From positions 1 to 25,430 of IMG/VR virus record IMGVR_UViG_3300044616_001123: 25,430 nucleotides of DNA. One strand, 5' to 3'. Position 1 is the stretch's first letter. Each line of letters begins with the position of its first letter. The stretch comes from a virus. The notes below the pieces were generated by a model that ran no database searches, was not told the DNA's origin, and worked only from the letters and a program-made list of their open reading frames with translations. Positions 1 to 7,600 of this stretch are shown in pieces. The position numbers and the translations under genes were made by a program.

Positions 1-1194
1 CTCCCGGAGGGCGCGAGCCCAGCCGCCAAGGCCGTCGCGGGCGTTGCTGGCGGCGTCGCAGGGGCGGTTGCGCCGTCCGTTGCCCTTGGTGCCGCTCGGC
101 GCGTCGTGACGCCGCTGCCCGCTCGCCTGACCGAGGAGGAGCGCCGTCTGGTGCAGGTGGCGCAGCGCGAGGGCGTGGATCTTCCGGTGGGCGCACAGAC
201 CGGCAGCCCAACCGTCAAGCTGGCCGAGAGCGCGTTGGCTCGGCTGCCCGGATCGGCCGGCGCGGCGCAGAACCAGCAGCAACGGATGCGCGAGCAGTTC
301 CAGGGCGCAGTCATGCGGACGACCGGAGAGGCCGCGACCGACGTGCGGCCCGAAACGCTTGACCGCGCTTTCGGGCGCATCGGGCAGCAGTTCGACGATC
401 TGATCGCGCAGACGCCGCAGGTTCGGCTGGATCGCGACTTCTTCCGTGCGGTCGATGACATCGAGCGCGATTACGTCCGCCGCATGGACGTCAATATCCG
501 CCCGCCGGTCACCTCGTACATCGACGAGTTCAATCTGGTGCGGCGCGCGCCAAACGCGGCCATTCCGGGCGACGGCTACCAGAACATTTCGTCCAACCTC
601 AAGCGCATGGCCCGATCGAACCAAAACCCCGAGGCTCGATTTGCGCTGAACCAGCTTGCCAATGCCCTCGACGATGCCGTCGAGCGTCAATTCAGCGGGC
701 CGCTGAGGCAGGAATGGCGCGAGACGCGCCAGCAGTACCGCAATCTGCTCGCCATCGACGATGCCGCCTCGAAGGGAACGGCGCAGGACCGCGCGACCGG
801 CAATCTGCCCTTGGGCGCCTTCCAGCAGGCGGTGCGCGCGCAGGACAAGGCTGGCTTTGGTCGTGGGCGCGGACAGCTCAACGATCTTGCGCGCCTCGGC
901 GGCTTCATTGCGGACAAGATCCCGAGCAGCGGAACGTCGGAGCGCACGCAAATGGCGAACGCGCTTTCGCTCGCTCCAGTTGGCGGCGGCGGCATGATCG
1001 GCATGGCAACCGGCAACCCAATGCTGGGAATGGCTGCCGGCGCAGCTGCGCCGTGGGCTGTCCAGCGCGCGCTGCAATCCGCGCCTGGCCGCGCGTACCT
1101 GACCAACCAGTTGATGGCTGGCCCAACGCCGCTCTCGGGTGACGCGCGCCGCGCCGCCCTCATCAACGCTCTCCAGCAGGGGATCTCTCCATGA
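1..1194 (+). CDS. Putative internal virion / DNA-ejection protein, C-terminal part (cut by left edge)
   Basis: The reading frame is open from the first base, so the start lies outside the window; an in-frame GTG at 106 is not needed as a start. The visible part is 397 residues. It begins with a Gly/Ala/Val-rich hydrophobic stretch, continues as a charged helical segment rich in Arg, Gln and Glu (about 40-300), and ends with a second Gly/Met/Ala-rich hydrophobic stretch followed by AAPWAVQRAL. Large helical proteins with hydrophobic Gly/Ala patches placed just before the tail fibre gene are typical of podovirus ejection or internal virion proteins, which enter the envelope with the DNA. That role is inferred from position and composition; I see no catalytic motif. 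Its TGA overlaps the next ATG (ATGA), so the tail fibre gene is probably translationally coupled to it. Confidence 0.6.
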   Translation, partial: LPEGASPAAKAVAGVAGGVAGAVAPSVALGAARRVVTPLPARLTEEERRLVQVAQREGVDLPVGAQTGSPTVKLAESALARLPGSAGAAQNQQQRMREQFQGAVMRTTGEAATDVRPETLDRAFGRIGQQFDDLIAQTPQVRLDRDFFRAVDDIERDYVRRMDVNIRPPVTSYIDEFNLVRRAPNAAIPGDGYQNISSNLKRMARSNQNPEARFALNQLANALDDAVERQFSGPLRQEWRETRQQYRNLLAIDDAASKGTAQDRATGNLPLGAFQQAVRAQDKAGFGRGRGQLNDLARLGGFIADKIPSSGTSERTQMANALSLAPVGGGGMIGMATGNPMLGMAAGAAAPWAVQRALQSAPGRAYLTNQLMAGPTPLSGDARRAALINALQQGISP

Positions 1195-2453
1195 GCTTCA
1201 ACGGCTCCGGCACCTTCCAGATCAACACCGCAGGCCAGCCGGTCGTTGCGGGCACGGTCATCACGGCCACCGCCTTCAACGCGCTGACCGCCGACCTCGC
1301 GACCGGGCTCTCGACCTGCGTGACGAAGGACGGCCAGACCACGGTGACGGCCAACCTTCCGATGGGCGGCAACAAGCTCACCGGCCTCGGCGCTGGCACC
1401 CTCGGAACCGACAGCGCGCGCCTGTCTCAGGTGCAGGGCGGCATCTCCAGCCTGCTGGGCGTCTCGGGCATCGACACGATCACCGGCTCGGGCTCTCCGC
1501 AGGTGACCACGTACGCCACCGGCCAGATGTTCTGGTTCGTCGCCAGCGGCACGAACACGGGCGCGGCGACGCTGAACATCGACAGCCTCGGGGCCAAGTC
1601 GATCACGCGCGGCACGGCGGCGCTGGCGGCGGGCGACATCATCAGCGGCAGCGTGGTGCTGGTGGTCTACGACGGGACGCATTTCCAGCTCCTGTCGATC
1701 AACAGGTCGATCCAGGTCAACGGCACCATCGCCTCGGCCACCACGACCAACATCGGCGCGGCGAACGCCGAGTACCTCGCGGTCAGCGGCACGACGACGA
1801 TAACCGCGTTCGACACGGTCGTTGCGGGCATCTGCCGGGTGCTGAAGTTCGACGGCATCCTGACCCTCACGCACAACGGCACCTCGCTAATCCTGCCGGG
1901 CTCGGCGTCGATCACGACGGCGGCAAACGATGTCGCGGGCTTCCGGTCGCTGGGCAGCGGGAATTGGCGCTGCGAGTGGTATCAGCGCGCGAGCGGCGCT
2001 GCGGTGGTCAATCCATCCGCCACGACGAGCGTGGCCGGCGTGGTCACGCTCGCCACCGAGGCTGAGGCGCTGACCGGCACCGACACCTCCAAGGTCATCA
2101 CGCCCGAGACCGGCAAGGCGGTGAACACGCGGCTCCAGCAGAACAGCCAGAGCGCCGACTACGGGCTCGTCATCGGCGACGCCGGCAAGCAGATCTTCCA
2201 CCCCAGCGCCGACACGACGGGCCGCACGTTCACGATCCCGGCCAACGGCTCCGTGCCATTCGCGGTCGGCACCGCCGTGACGTTCATCAACCAGAACGGC
2301 GCCGGCACGATCACCATCGCGATCACCACCGACACGATGCGCCTCGCTGGCGACGGTTCGACGGGCTCGCGCACTCTGGCCGCCAACGGCATCGCGACGG
2401 CGGTGAAGGTGACATCGACCGAGTGGCTGATCAGCGGCACGGGGCTGACCTGA
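1191..2453 (+). CDS. Tail fibre protein
   Basis: 420 residues, starting at the ATG that overlaps the upstream stop by four bases. The N-terminus (about 1-85) has the pattern common in phage fibres: GTFQINTAGQPVVAGT, then FNALTADLATGLSTC, then LPMGGNKLTGLG, a likely virion-attachment region. The rest is rich in Thr, Ser, Gly, Ala and Val with repeating beta-strand-like segments, as expected for a trimeric beta-structured shaft. Near residues 280-310 the segment LATEAEALTGTDTSKVITPE matches a motif repeated in many tail fibres. No chaperone or peptidase domain is recognised at the C-terminus. The role is host-surface recognition. Its TGA shares one base with the ATG of the following adhesion-type gene, suggesting co-translation of two receptor-binding components. 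Confidence 0.8.
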   Translation: MSFNGSGTFQINTAGQPVVAGTVITATAFNALTADLATGLSTCVTKDGQTTVTANLPMGGNKLTGLGAGTLGTDSARLSQVQGGISSLLGVSGIDTITGSGSPQVTTYATGQMFWFVASGTNTGAATLNIDSLGAKSITRGTAALAAGDIISGSVVLVVYDGTHFQLLSINRSIQVNGTIASATTTNIGAANAEYLAVSGTTTITAFDTVVAGICRVLKFDGILTLTHNGTSLILPGSASITTAANDVAGFRSLGSGNWRCEWYQRASGAAVVNPSATTSVAGVVTLATEAEALTGTDTSKVITPETGKAVNTRLQQNSQSADYGLVIGDAGKQIFHPSADTTGRTFTIPANGSVPFAVGTAVTFINQNGAGTITIAITTDTMRLAGDGSTGSRTLAANGIATAVKVTSTEWLISGTGLT

Positions 2454-4024
2454 TGTCGGCGATTCACCAAGTCCTGCTCGCTGGCGGCGGCGCGAACTAC
2501 CAGATCGCCAACTCGCTGCGCTTTCGGGCGGCGAACAGCGCCTATCTCAGCAGGACGTTTGGTTCACCGACTAGCTCGACTGTCTGGACGTTCTCGGCAT
2601 GGTGCAAGCGAGGCACCCTTGGATCGACGTCGTATCTCCTCGGGGCGAGCACGACGACGAACTTCGGTTTCAACTCATCCAATCAGCTCGTGCTGACCCT
2701 CAATGGCACGACGGCCTGCACCTCGACTGCGGTGTTCCGCGATCCGTCTGCATGGATGCACATCGTGTATCAGCAGAACGGAAGCGCGCAGACGATCTAC
2801 GTCAACAACGCATCGGTCGCTACCGGAACGACCGCCGCTGCGATCTTCAACACGGCCATCGCGCATCAGGTCGGCGCGGCCAATACGACCAACTTCTTTG
2901 ACGGCCACCTCGCTAACGTCTACTGGATCGACGGCCAAGCCCTGACACCCTCCAGCTTCGGCCAGACCGAGCCAACGACCGGCGTATGGGTGCCAAAAGC
3001 GTATTCTGGCACGTTCGGGGCCAACGGCTTCTTCCTCGAGTTCAAGGACGCCGCCTCCACCACGACCATCGGCTACGACACCTCTGGCAACAGCAACAAC
3101 TTCACGACGAGCGGCATCTCGGTGACGGCTGGAGCGACATTCGACCAGATGACCGACACGCCGACGAACAACTATTGCGTCCTAAGCCAGATCAACAAAT
3201 CGACTTCGGGCGGGACCGTCAAGAATGCTGGCCTCACTTGGAATTCCGGTGGGGGCGGCGCTACTTTCTATCTGGTGCAAAGCACGTTCGTGCTTTCAGG
3301 GAAGTGCTATTGGGAATTCGTCGTCCCAGCTTCCATTACATTCCCGCGCCCCGGAATCATGCGGGCCGATCAATCTCCTCCATTAAGCGGAGCTTCTTAT
3401 TGGCCTGGAGGAGGCTCTGGTCCGGCCAACAGCGTCGGATATGTATGCAATGATGGAGATATCTACGTCGGAGGAGTTGCCGTTGTTACAGGCGCGACTC
3501 CGTCCGCTGGAGACATCATCATGTTCGCGTTTGACGCTGCGAGCGGCGAACTTTGGGTTGGTCGTAACGGAACGTGGCTCAACTCCGGTGATCCAGCCGC
3601 TGGGACTGGAGAAGTCACGACGGTCTCGCTTTCCTATAGTTGGGTGGCAACGGTGTGCGATGCTTCTACGCAGGACGCGGATATCAATTTCGGCCAGCGC
3701 GCCTTCAGCTACACCCCGCCCAGCGGCTTCAAGGCGCTCTCTACTGCCAACATCACCAGCACCGCAGTCTCCACCAGCGGCTCGTTCACCGGCAACGCAG
3801 CGGCGGATGGGCCTTTCGTGTGGACGAACGGCAACCCCGCGACGCTGACGATCAACGGCAATGGGGTGACCTTCGGGACCGATGCCGACAAGACTGCCGG
3901 TGGGTTCAAGCTGCGTACCGCTTCCGCAAGCTACAACGCGAGCGGCTCCAACACCTGGACGGCGACTGCTGGAAAGCGGTTCGTGCAGTCGAAGAAGCCC
4001 AACAACGCGCAGGTGAACCCATGA
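2453..4024 (+). CDS. Tail adhesion protein with LamG-like and SPRY-like domains
   Basis: 523 residues from the ATG at 2453, which overlaps the upstream stop (TGATG). An in-frame ATG 30 bases earlier lies inside the fibre gene and is unlikely. Residues about 20-190 look like a concanavalin/LamG jelly roll: SLRFRAANSAYLSRTF, FSAWCKRG, WMHIVYQQNG, IYVNNASVATG, GHLANVYWIDGQALTP. Residues about 280-430 look like a B30.2/SPRY domain: YWEFVV, GYVCNDGDIYVGG, AFDAASGELWVGRNGTWL, then INFGQRAFSYTPPSGFKAL. Both folds often bind glycans or protein ligands, so this is probably a virion-surface receptor-binding protein. The SPRY-like part has visibly lower G+C and less biased codons than its surroundings (101 of 180 bases are G or C at 3361-3540), suggesting recent exchange of the module. 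Confidence 0.75.
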   Translation: MSAIHQVLLAGGGANYQIANSLRFRAANSAYLSRTFGSPTSSTVWTFSAWCKRGTLGSTSYLLGASTTTNFGFNSSNQLVLTLNGTTACTSTAVFRDPSAWMHIVYQQNGSAQTIYVNNASVATGTTAAAIFNTAIAHQVGAANTTNFFDGHLANVYWIDGQALTPSSFGQTEPTTGVWVPKAYSGTFGANGFFLEFKDAASTTTIGYDTSGNSNNFTTSGISVTAGATFDQMTDTPTNNYCVLSQINKSTSGGTVKNAGLTWNSGGGGATFYLVQSTFVLSGKCYWEFVVPASITFPRPGIMRADQSPPLSGASYWPGGGSGPANSVGYVCNDGDIYVGGVAVVTGATPSAGDIIMFAFDAASGELWVGRNGTWLNSGDPAAGTGEVTTVSLSYSWVATVCDASTQDADINFGQRAFSYTPPSGFKALSTANITSTAVSTSGSFTGNAAADGPFVWTNGNPATLTINGNGVTFGTDADKTAGGFKLRTASASYNASGSNTWTATAGKRFVQSKKPNNAQVNP

Positions 4025-4500
4025 TCGGTTGGCTCCTGTATGCGGCATGGTGCGCGTTCTGCTGGCGGCTGCGCGGCGGGATGATCAGCCAGATCACGCT
4101 CCAGCGGTTCGGCTATGCGCTCTCGACGGGCGAGACAAGGATGGCTTGCGCGTTCCTCATGGCGCTGCCGCTTGCCATCTTCAATCCGTGGCTCCTATCG
4201 GTCGCTCCTGCGGCCTTCGCCGCTATGACCCTCGGTTACTTCGACAAGTCGATGGGGCTCGAGGAACCGGGCCGCGACCATGCGTTCCTCGCGCTCTGGG
4301 GCGTCGCGGTGGTGGCGATCATGTTGGTGCCGATCGCGATCCTGCATCGCTCTCCGTTGATGCTGGCCTTCTCGGCTCCCGGCCTGCTGGTCGCCGCGGC
4401 CTACGACATCAACAAGCGGTTCGGCGGTCGCTGGACCGAGCGCGCCGAGTGGATGACGGGCGCGATCTTCGGAGGCATCCTGTGGGCAGCGGCGTCGTGA
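4021..4500 (+). CDS. Multi-pass membrane protein of the lysis region, unknown function
   Basis: 159 residues from the ATG at 4021, which overlaps the upstream stop by four bases (ATGA). It is strongly hydrophobic, with candidate membrane segments near residues 1-16, 40-72, 92-112, 112-130 and 143-158, separated by short charged loops (GETRM, DKSMGLEEPGRDH, NKRFGGRWTERAEW). It sits directly before a coiled-coil/TM protein, a holin and an endolysin, so a part in lysis or envelope modification is plausible. It does not resemble the short holin classes in size, and I do not recognise the family. A holin or antiholin role is only a positional inference. Confidence 0.6.
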   Translation: MIGWLLYAAWCAFCWRLRGGMISQITLQRFGYALSTGETRMACAFLMALPLAIFNPWLLSVAPAAFAAMTLGYFDKSMGLEEPGRDHAFLALWGVAVVAIMLVPIAILHRSPLMLAFSAPGLLVAAAYDINKRFGGRWTERAEWMTGAIFGGILWAAAS

Positions 4501-4503
4501 ACG

Positions 4504-4863
4504 ATGTCGGACCTGGAGGACGAGAAGTGGCGGGTCGGAGCGACATGGCCCAGCCCCGAGGCGCGGCGGCCCGCCGTCTCCTCGCATACCCTACCTGACC
4601 CCATCGCGCCGCCGAGGAGGACTGCCGTGCAAGAACAAGCCCTGTTGGATCACGCGCAGCAGATCGGTGCGCTGAAGTCCGAGGTCGCTCACATGACCGA
4701 CCGCATCGAGGACATGGACAAGAAGCTCGACCAGATCATCGCGGCAGCGAACATGGGCAAGGGCGCGTGGCTCGCGGCGGTGAAGGCCGGCGGCATCATC
4801 GCGACGCTCGGGGCTGGCGCCGCGTGGCTCTGGGGCCACCTTCAGACCTTCATGCATCGTTGA
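4504..4863 (+). CDS. Small coiled-coil protein with one C-terminal TM segment (XhlA-like arrangement)
   Basis: 119 residues from ATG 4504. A charged helix (about 42-78, QEQALLDHAQQIGALKSEV then DRIEDMDKKLDQII) is followed by one hydrophobic segment (about 88-110, WLAAVKAGGIIATLGAGAAW). This order resembles XhlA-type membrane proteins that work beside a holin. Start choice is uncertain. A GTG at 4627 is preceded by GAGGAGG with six bases of spacing, a far better ribosome site than any before 4504, and would give 78 residues without the Pro-rich front. The front region still shows G/C-biased third positions, so two forms are possible. The gene lies between a membrane protein and the holin, with ten bases to the holin start, fitting a lysis accessory role. 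Confidence 0.65.
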   Translation: MSDLEDEKWRVGATWPSPEARRPAVSSHTLPDPIAPPRRTAVQEQALLDHAQQIGALKSEVAHMTDRIEDMDKKLDQIIAAANMGKGAWLAAVKAGGIIATLGAGAAWLWGHLQTFMHR

Positions 4864-4873
4864 GGAGACCGAC

Positions 4874-5281
4874 ATGGCACCCCTGCTCGCCGCCCTGCTG
4901 CCGATCTTCGGGTCGGTGATCGACAAGGTCATCCCCGACAAGGCCGCCGCCGAGAAGGCGAAGCTCGAGGCGCAGGCGCAGCTCGTCGCCGCCGCCACTC
5001 AGGGCGCGCTCGCGCAACTCGAGGTCAACAAAGTCGAGGCCGCCCACCAGAGCGTGTTTGTCGCGGGATGGCGACCGGCGATCGGCTGGGTGTGTGCGGC
5101 CGCGCTGGCCTACAGCTACATGCTCGTCCCGCTCGTCGGCTTCACGCTCGCCCTGCTCGGGCAGCCCGTGCCGCGCTGGCCGGTGCTGGACAACAATCTC
5201 TGGGAACTCATGTTTGGCATGCTCGGCATGGGCGCGCTGCGGTCGTGGGACAAGGCGCAGGAGCGCAAGGGTGGCGCTTGA
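4874..5281 (+). CDS. Holin, three-TM GTA-type family
   Basis: 135 residues; the ATG follows a GAGGAGACCGAC ribosome site. The N-terminus is a hydrophobic helix (MAPLLAALLPIFGSVIDKVI) followed by a charged Ala/Glu/Lys helix. Then comes the family-typical stretch FVAGWRPAIGWVCAAALAYS, a further hydrophobic segment, and a C-terminal LWELMFGMLGMGALRSWDKA. This matches the holin of gene transfer agents and related alphaproteobacterial phages (three-TM superfamily, PF11351 type). Known role: it makes lesions in the inner membrane so that the endolysin reaches the cell wall. The endolysin begins inside the last codons of this gene, so the pair is coupled. No Rz/Rz1-type spanin gene is recognised nearby. 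Confidence 0.85.
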   Translation: MAPLLAALLPIFGSVIDKVIPDKAAAEKAKLEAQAQLVAAATQGALAQLEVNKVEAAHQSVFVAGWRPAIGWVCAAALAYSYMLVPLVGFTLALLGQPVPRWPVLDNNLWELMFGMLGMGALRSWDKAQERKGGA

Positions 5282-5786
5282 GAACTGGGGCGAGGCCTTC
5301 CGCGCGCTGCTGCGCCACGAAGGCGGCTTCGTCAATCATCCCCGCGACCCAGGCGGCATGACCAACCTGGGCGTGACGCGGCGCGTCTGGGAGGAATGGA
5401 CGAGCCATCCCGCGAACGAGGCCGACATGCGCGGCCTGACGCCGGGCATGGTCGAGCCGCTCTACCGCGAGCGCTACTGGCGCAAGGTTCGCGGCGATGA
5501 GCTCCCAGCGGGCGTCGATCTCGCGGTCTTCGACTGCGCGGTCAACAGCGGTCCGGGGCGCGCGGCGATGCTGTTGCAGCAGGCGATCGGCGTCTGGCCG
5601 GATGGCGTGATCGGGCCGAAGACGATGGCGGCGATCAAGGCGGCGGATGCGAAGGCGACCGTGGATCGGTTCTGCGACCTGCGGCTGGCGTTCCTGCGCG
5701 GCCTGCCGACATGGCCGACGTTCGGGAAAGGTTGGGAGCGGCGCGTCGAGGATGTGCGGCGGCAGGCGAAGGCGATGGCGGGCTGA
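5271..5786 (+). CDS. Endolysin, glycoside hydrolase family 108 with peptidoglycan-binding domain
   Basis: 171 residues from GTG 5271, chosen because AGGAG lies seven bases upstream and the first residues VALENWGEAFRALLRHEGGF begin the known domain; it overlaps the holin end by 11 bases. Residue E17 within RHEGGF is the catalytic Glu of the GH108 lysozyme-like family, and VNHPRDPGGMTNLGVT is its standard continuation. The C-terminal part (about 85-165) has DLAVFDCAVNSGPGRAAMLL and WPDGVIGPKTMAAI, typical of the partner peptidoglycan-binding domain. The length fits the family. It cleaves the glycan backbone of peptidoglycan after holin release. No signal peptide is seen, so export depends on the holin. 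The gene ends ten bases from a convergent leftward gene. Confidence 0.92.
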   Translation: MALENWGEAFRALLRHEGGFVNHPRDPGGMTNLGVTRRVWEEWTSHPANEADMRGLTPGMVEPLYRERYWRKVRGDELPAGVDLAVFDCAVNSGPGRAAMLLQQAIGVWPDGVIGPKTMAAIKAADAKATVDRFCDLRLAFLRGLPTWPTFGKGWERRVEDVRRQAKAMAG

Positions 5787-5796
5787 CGCGCGATCG

Positions 5797-6342
5797 CTAC
5801 TCGCAAGAGTAGATCTGCTCCGACCGCCGCAGCGGCAGCCATCGCGGCACGGTCGTGAAGGACTTGTCGCGAAACAGGACGCGGTTGGTTGGCTGGATGG
5901 TCAGGCGACCGCCATCGGTTCGCAAGAACATGAACTCCTTCGCCTGCGCCGGCGCGTGTGTGTAGGCGTCTCCTACCGGGATGGCCGTGAACAGGTATTC
6001 CGCGCCGAGCTCGGCGTCTGCCGCGCGCACGATCGCGCCGAGGCCGTCGAGGTAGTCGTAGGTGTGCAGGGAGAACTGCGAGCCATAGCAGTCCCATTCC
6101 TGCGCGTCCTTGATCGTCCACGGATCGGGATCGCTGCAGAAAGCCAGCGCGTGCGGCGGAAGGTCTCGGTAAACCGCGCCGCACTCAAGCAGCACCGTGC
6201 AGCCCCATGCGCGGCCAGGATGACTGTGCAGACCAAACCAGACCGCAGGGAACCATTCGTCGTCACCGAAGCCGATGAAGGCACCGCAGACCGAAACGTA
6301 TTGATGGCGTGGCAGGCTGCCGCTGGCGGTGAAGAGCGTCAT
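5797..6342 (-). CDS. Conserved-looking phage protein of unknown function, distal gene of the early leftward operon
   Basis: 181 residues, rich in aromatic residues, Cys, Gly and Asp. Notable segments are YVSVCGAFIGFGDDEWFPAV, GLHSHPGRAWGCTVLLECGA, AQEWDCYGSQFS, EYLFTAIPVGDAYTH and LTIQPTNRVLF. It looks like a folded cytosolic globular protein, without TM segment, signal peptide or known catalytic motif. It is the last gene of the leftward operon and starts within the stop of the 28-residue peptide (ATGA). I recall similar proteins in other phages without assigned function. Its end faces the endolysin end across ten bases with no evident terminator between them. Confidence 0.7.
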   Translation of the reverse strand: MTLFTASGSLPRHQYVSVCGAFIGFGDDEWFPAVWFGLHSHPGRAWGCTVLLECGAVYRDLPPHALAFCSDPDPWTIKDAQEWDCYGSQFSLHTYDYLDGLGAIVRAADAELGAEYLFTAIPVGDAYTHAPAQAKEFMFLRTDGGRLTIQPTNRVLFRDKSFTTVPRWLPLRRSEQIYSCE

Positions 6343-6425
6343 GGCAGCGCCATCGTGATCGTGATGGCCCAGAGGGCGACGTAGGACGCGACCGCGACGA
6401 CGGCGGCGATGGTGTGGGGGGTCAC
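6339..6425 (-). CDS. 28-residue single-TM peptide
   Basis: Starts with GTG at 6425, overlapping the upstream stop as GTGA, with GGAGG seven bases before it; stops at TGA 6341-6339, inside the start of the next gene. After VTPHT the peptide is one hydrophobic run (IAAVVAVASYVALWAITITM) ending ALP, long enough to span a membrane once. A good ribosome site and start/stop overlaps on both sides support translation. The function is unknown; such peptides can be envelope effectors or simply linkers that keep ribosomes on the message. It is below the usual size cut-off of gene finders. Confidence 0.55.
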   Translation of the reverse strand: MTPHTIAAVVAVASYVALWAITITMALP

Positions 6426-6658
6426 GGCTTGGCCTCCAGCGCGGCGCGGGCAGCGGCTTCGATGTGCGGCGGCACGGAATTGCCTGTCTGGTGCGCGTGG
6501 ACGTAGACCGCCAAGGGCTCGCGCAGCACCTCGACGCGGGCGCGGAGGCGCTCGATCTCGGCGGCGGCTTCCTCTGCCGCCAAAGATGCGGCAGGCACTT
6601 CTAGCCCTGACGCAATCAGCGGTGACCATGCTCGCAGCCGTTGCACGATATCGCTCAT
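6422..6658 (-). CDS. Small helical protein, unknown function
   Basis: 78 residues, with start inside the upstream stop (ATGA) and GGAGG seven bases upstream. It opens MSDIVQRLRAW, has a Glu/Ala/Arg-rich heptad-like helix (about 25-50, AAEEAAAEIERLRARVEVLR), then a segment with HAHQTGNSVPPH and a second Ala-rich helix. This resembles the many short coiled-coil early proteins of phages, often annotated only as hypothetical. It probably dimerises; the target is unknown. Confidence 0.65.
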   Translation of the reverse strand: MSDIVQRLRAWSPLIASGLEVPAASLAAEEAAAEIERLRARVEVLREPLAVYVHAHQTGNSVPPHIEAAARAALEAKP

Positions 6659-6819
6659 CGTCCATCCTCCATTTCAACGACCGCCATCCCGGCGGCCTCG
6701 ATTGCGTTGACCGCCCGAATCAGGAACGCCAGCCGATGCTGATCGACCGGGCAGTCGGGGTCTGGCGCGTATTGGTAGAGCCGCCGGAACGCGCGGCGGG
6801 CGATTTCGTCGGGGGTCAT
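6655..6819 (-). CDS. 54-residue helical protein, unknown function
   Basis: Starts at the ATG that overlaps the stop of the methyltransferase-like gene, with GGAGG eight bases upstream, and ends inside the start of the next gene. The sequence opens MTPDEIARRAFRRLYQYAPD and contains CPVDQHRLAFLIRAVNAIEA, suggesting two or three helices. It is not recognised. The ribosome site, coupling and coding-like third positions support a real gene; a longer upstream extension in this frame would only mirror the methyltransferase-like gene. Confidence 0.6.
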   Translation of the reverse strand: MTPDEIARRAFRRLYQYAPDPDCPVDQHRLAFLIRAVNAIEAAGMAVVEMEDGR

Positions 6820-7442
6820 GCTGCCGACCTCCACGCATGCTCGGTCCATTGCTCGGCCATCGCCGCAGCGATGCCGGGATAGAAGCGCGAGCGTTCCTTC
6901 CAGCGCGTCGGGCTCGGCGGCATCCGATGGACGCGCTGCTCGCGGCCCTCGACGACGTTGGTCGGGCGCAGCGGCGGCAGGCCACGCAGCCAGAGACAGG
7001 TGCGCTTCGTCTCGCCGTGGCCGAACTGCCAGGGCTGCACCGACTGCGCCGGCTCCGCGTAGTTCTCGATCAGCCGCTTGGCATGTCCGTGCATCACCGG
7101 GTTCTCGACCGCAACGCGCGGGATCGGCGCGTTCCAGAACGCGCTGAAAAGCGCCGCGCCCTCGCGCAGCTCGAGCTCCATCTGCCCGGCGGTCTTGCCT
7201 GGCGGCGGCGTGTGCAACCACCTGACGCCGCTGTTGCACAGGCGGGTGCATGGCGGATGCGCCACCATCAGCAGATCCCAGCCGTCATGCAGCAGGTCGC
7301 GCGCGTCGCCACGGATGTGGCGGTTGCTGCCGTCCTCGCTCGGCAGCAAGTCGCACGACCAGGCGTCGCAACCGCGCGCAAGGAACGCGCGGCGCACGAC
7401 GCCCGAATACTCGCAAGCCACGAGGACGCGCAGAGGGGTCAT
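6816..7442 (-). CDS. Cytosine-C5-methyltransferase-like protein (divergent)
   Basis: 208 residues from ATG 7442, which overlaps the upstream stop by four bases; the frame remains open further upstream, but that region is coding in other frames. Residues 5-20 (RVLVACEYSGVVRRAF) resemble the SAM-binding motif of C5 cytosine methyltransferases, CDLLPSE (30-36) follows like motif II, HPPCT (62-66) stands where motif IV has its PPC catalytic loop, and ENP (113-115) replaces the ENV of motif VI. The C-terminus GHGETKRTCLWL, LPPLRPTNVVEG and HRMPPSPTRWKERSRFYPGI is typical of a widespread phage family. A full target-recognition domain is missing: the protein is about half the usual length. It may methylate phage DNA or a nucleotide; the substrate is unproven. 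Confidence 0.75.
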   Translation of the reverse strand: MTPLRVLVACEYSGVVRRAFLARGCDAWSCDLLPSEDGSNRHIRGDARDLLHDGWDLLMVAHPPCTRLCNSGVRWLHTPPPGKTAGQMELELREGAALFSAFWNAPIPRVAVENPVMHGHAKRLIENYAEPAQSVQPWQFGHGETKRTCLWLRGLPPLRPTNVVEGREQRVHRMPPSPTRWKERSRFYPGIAAAMAEQWTEHAWRSAA

Positions 7443-7600
7443 CGCAACCCCGCCAGCGCAATCACCACCGCTCCCGTCACGACGCCGAGCACGGCGAAGG
7501 CGAACCAGTAGACCGCAGTTCCCTGCCACCGCCGATCCTCCTCCATCCAAGCCAGCGCATCCCTGCTGGCCTGGACGCGGCGCTCCTGTTCTTCGGTCAT
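7439..7600 (-). CDS. 53-residue single-TM protein
   Basis: Starts at ATG 7600, overlapping the recT stop by four bases, and ends overlapping the methyltransferase-like start. The N-terminal half is a charged helix (MTEEQERRVQASRDALAWME); the C-terminal half (about 30-50) is one hydrophobic segment containing AVLGVVTGAVVIALAG. It is probably an inner-membrane protein with its N-terminal helix in the cytosol. The family is not recognised. It could be a lysis or exclusion accessory, but its place among early recombination genes argues against lysis. Confidence 0.6.
   Translation of the reverse strand: MTEEQERRVQASRDALAWMEEDRRWQGTAVYWFAFAVLGVVTGAVVIALAGLR

Noticed and set aside
687-1874. 395-codon frame antisense to the first two genes
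   Set aside because: It crosses a real gene junction and has the Arg/Ala/Gly-rich composition of a mirror frame; the sense genes have clear fibre and virion features.
7439-7600. A second holin
   Set aside because: One TM and a charged N-terminal helix fit loosely, but it lies in the early recombination operon, far from lysis genes and on the other strand.
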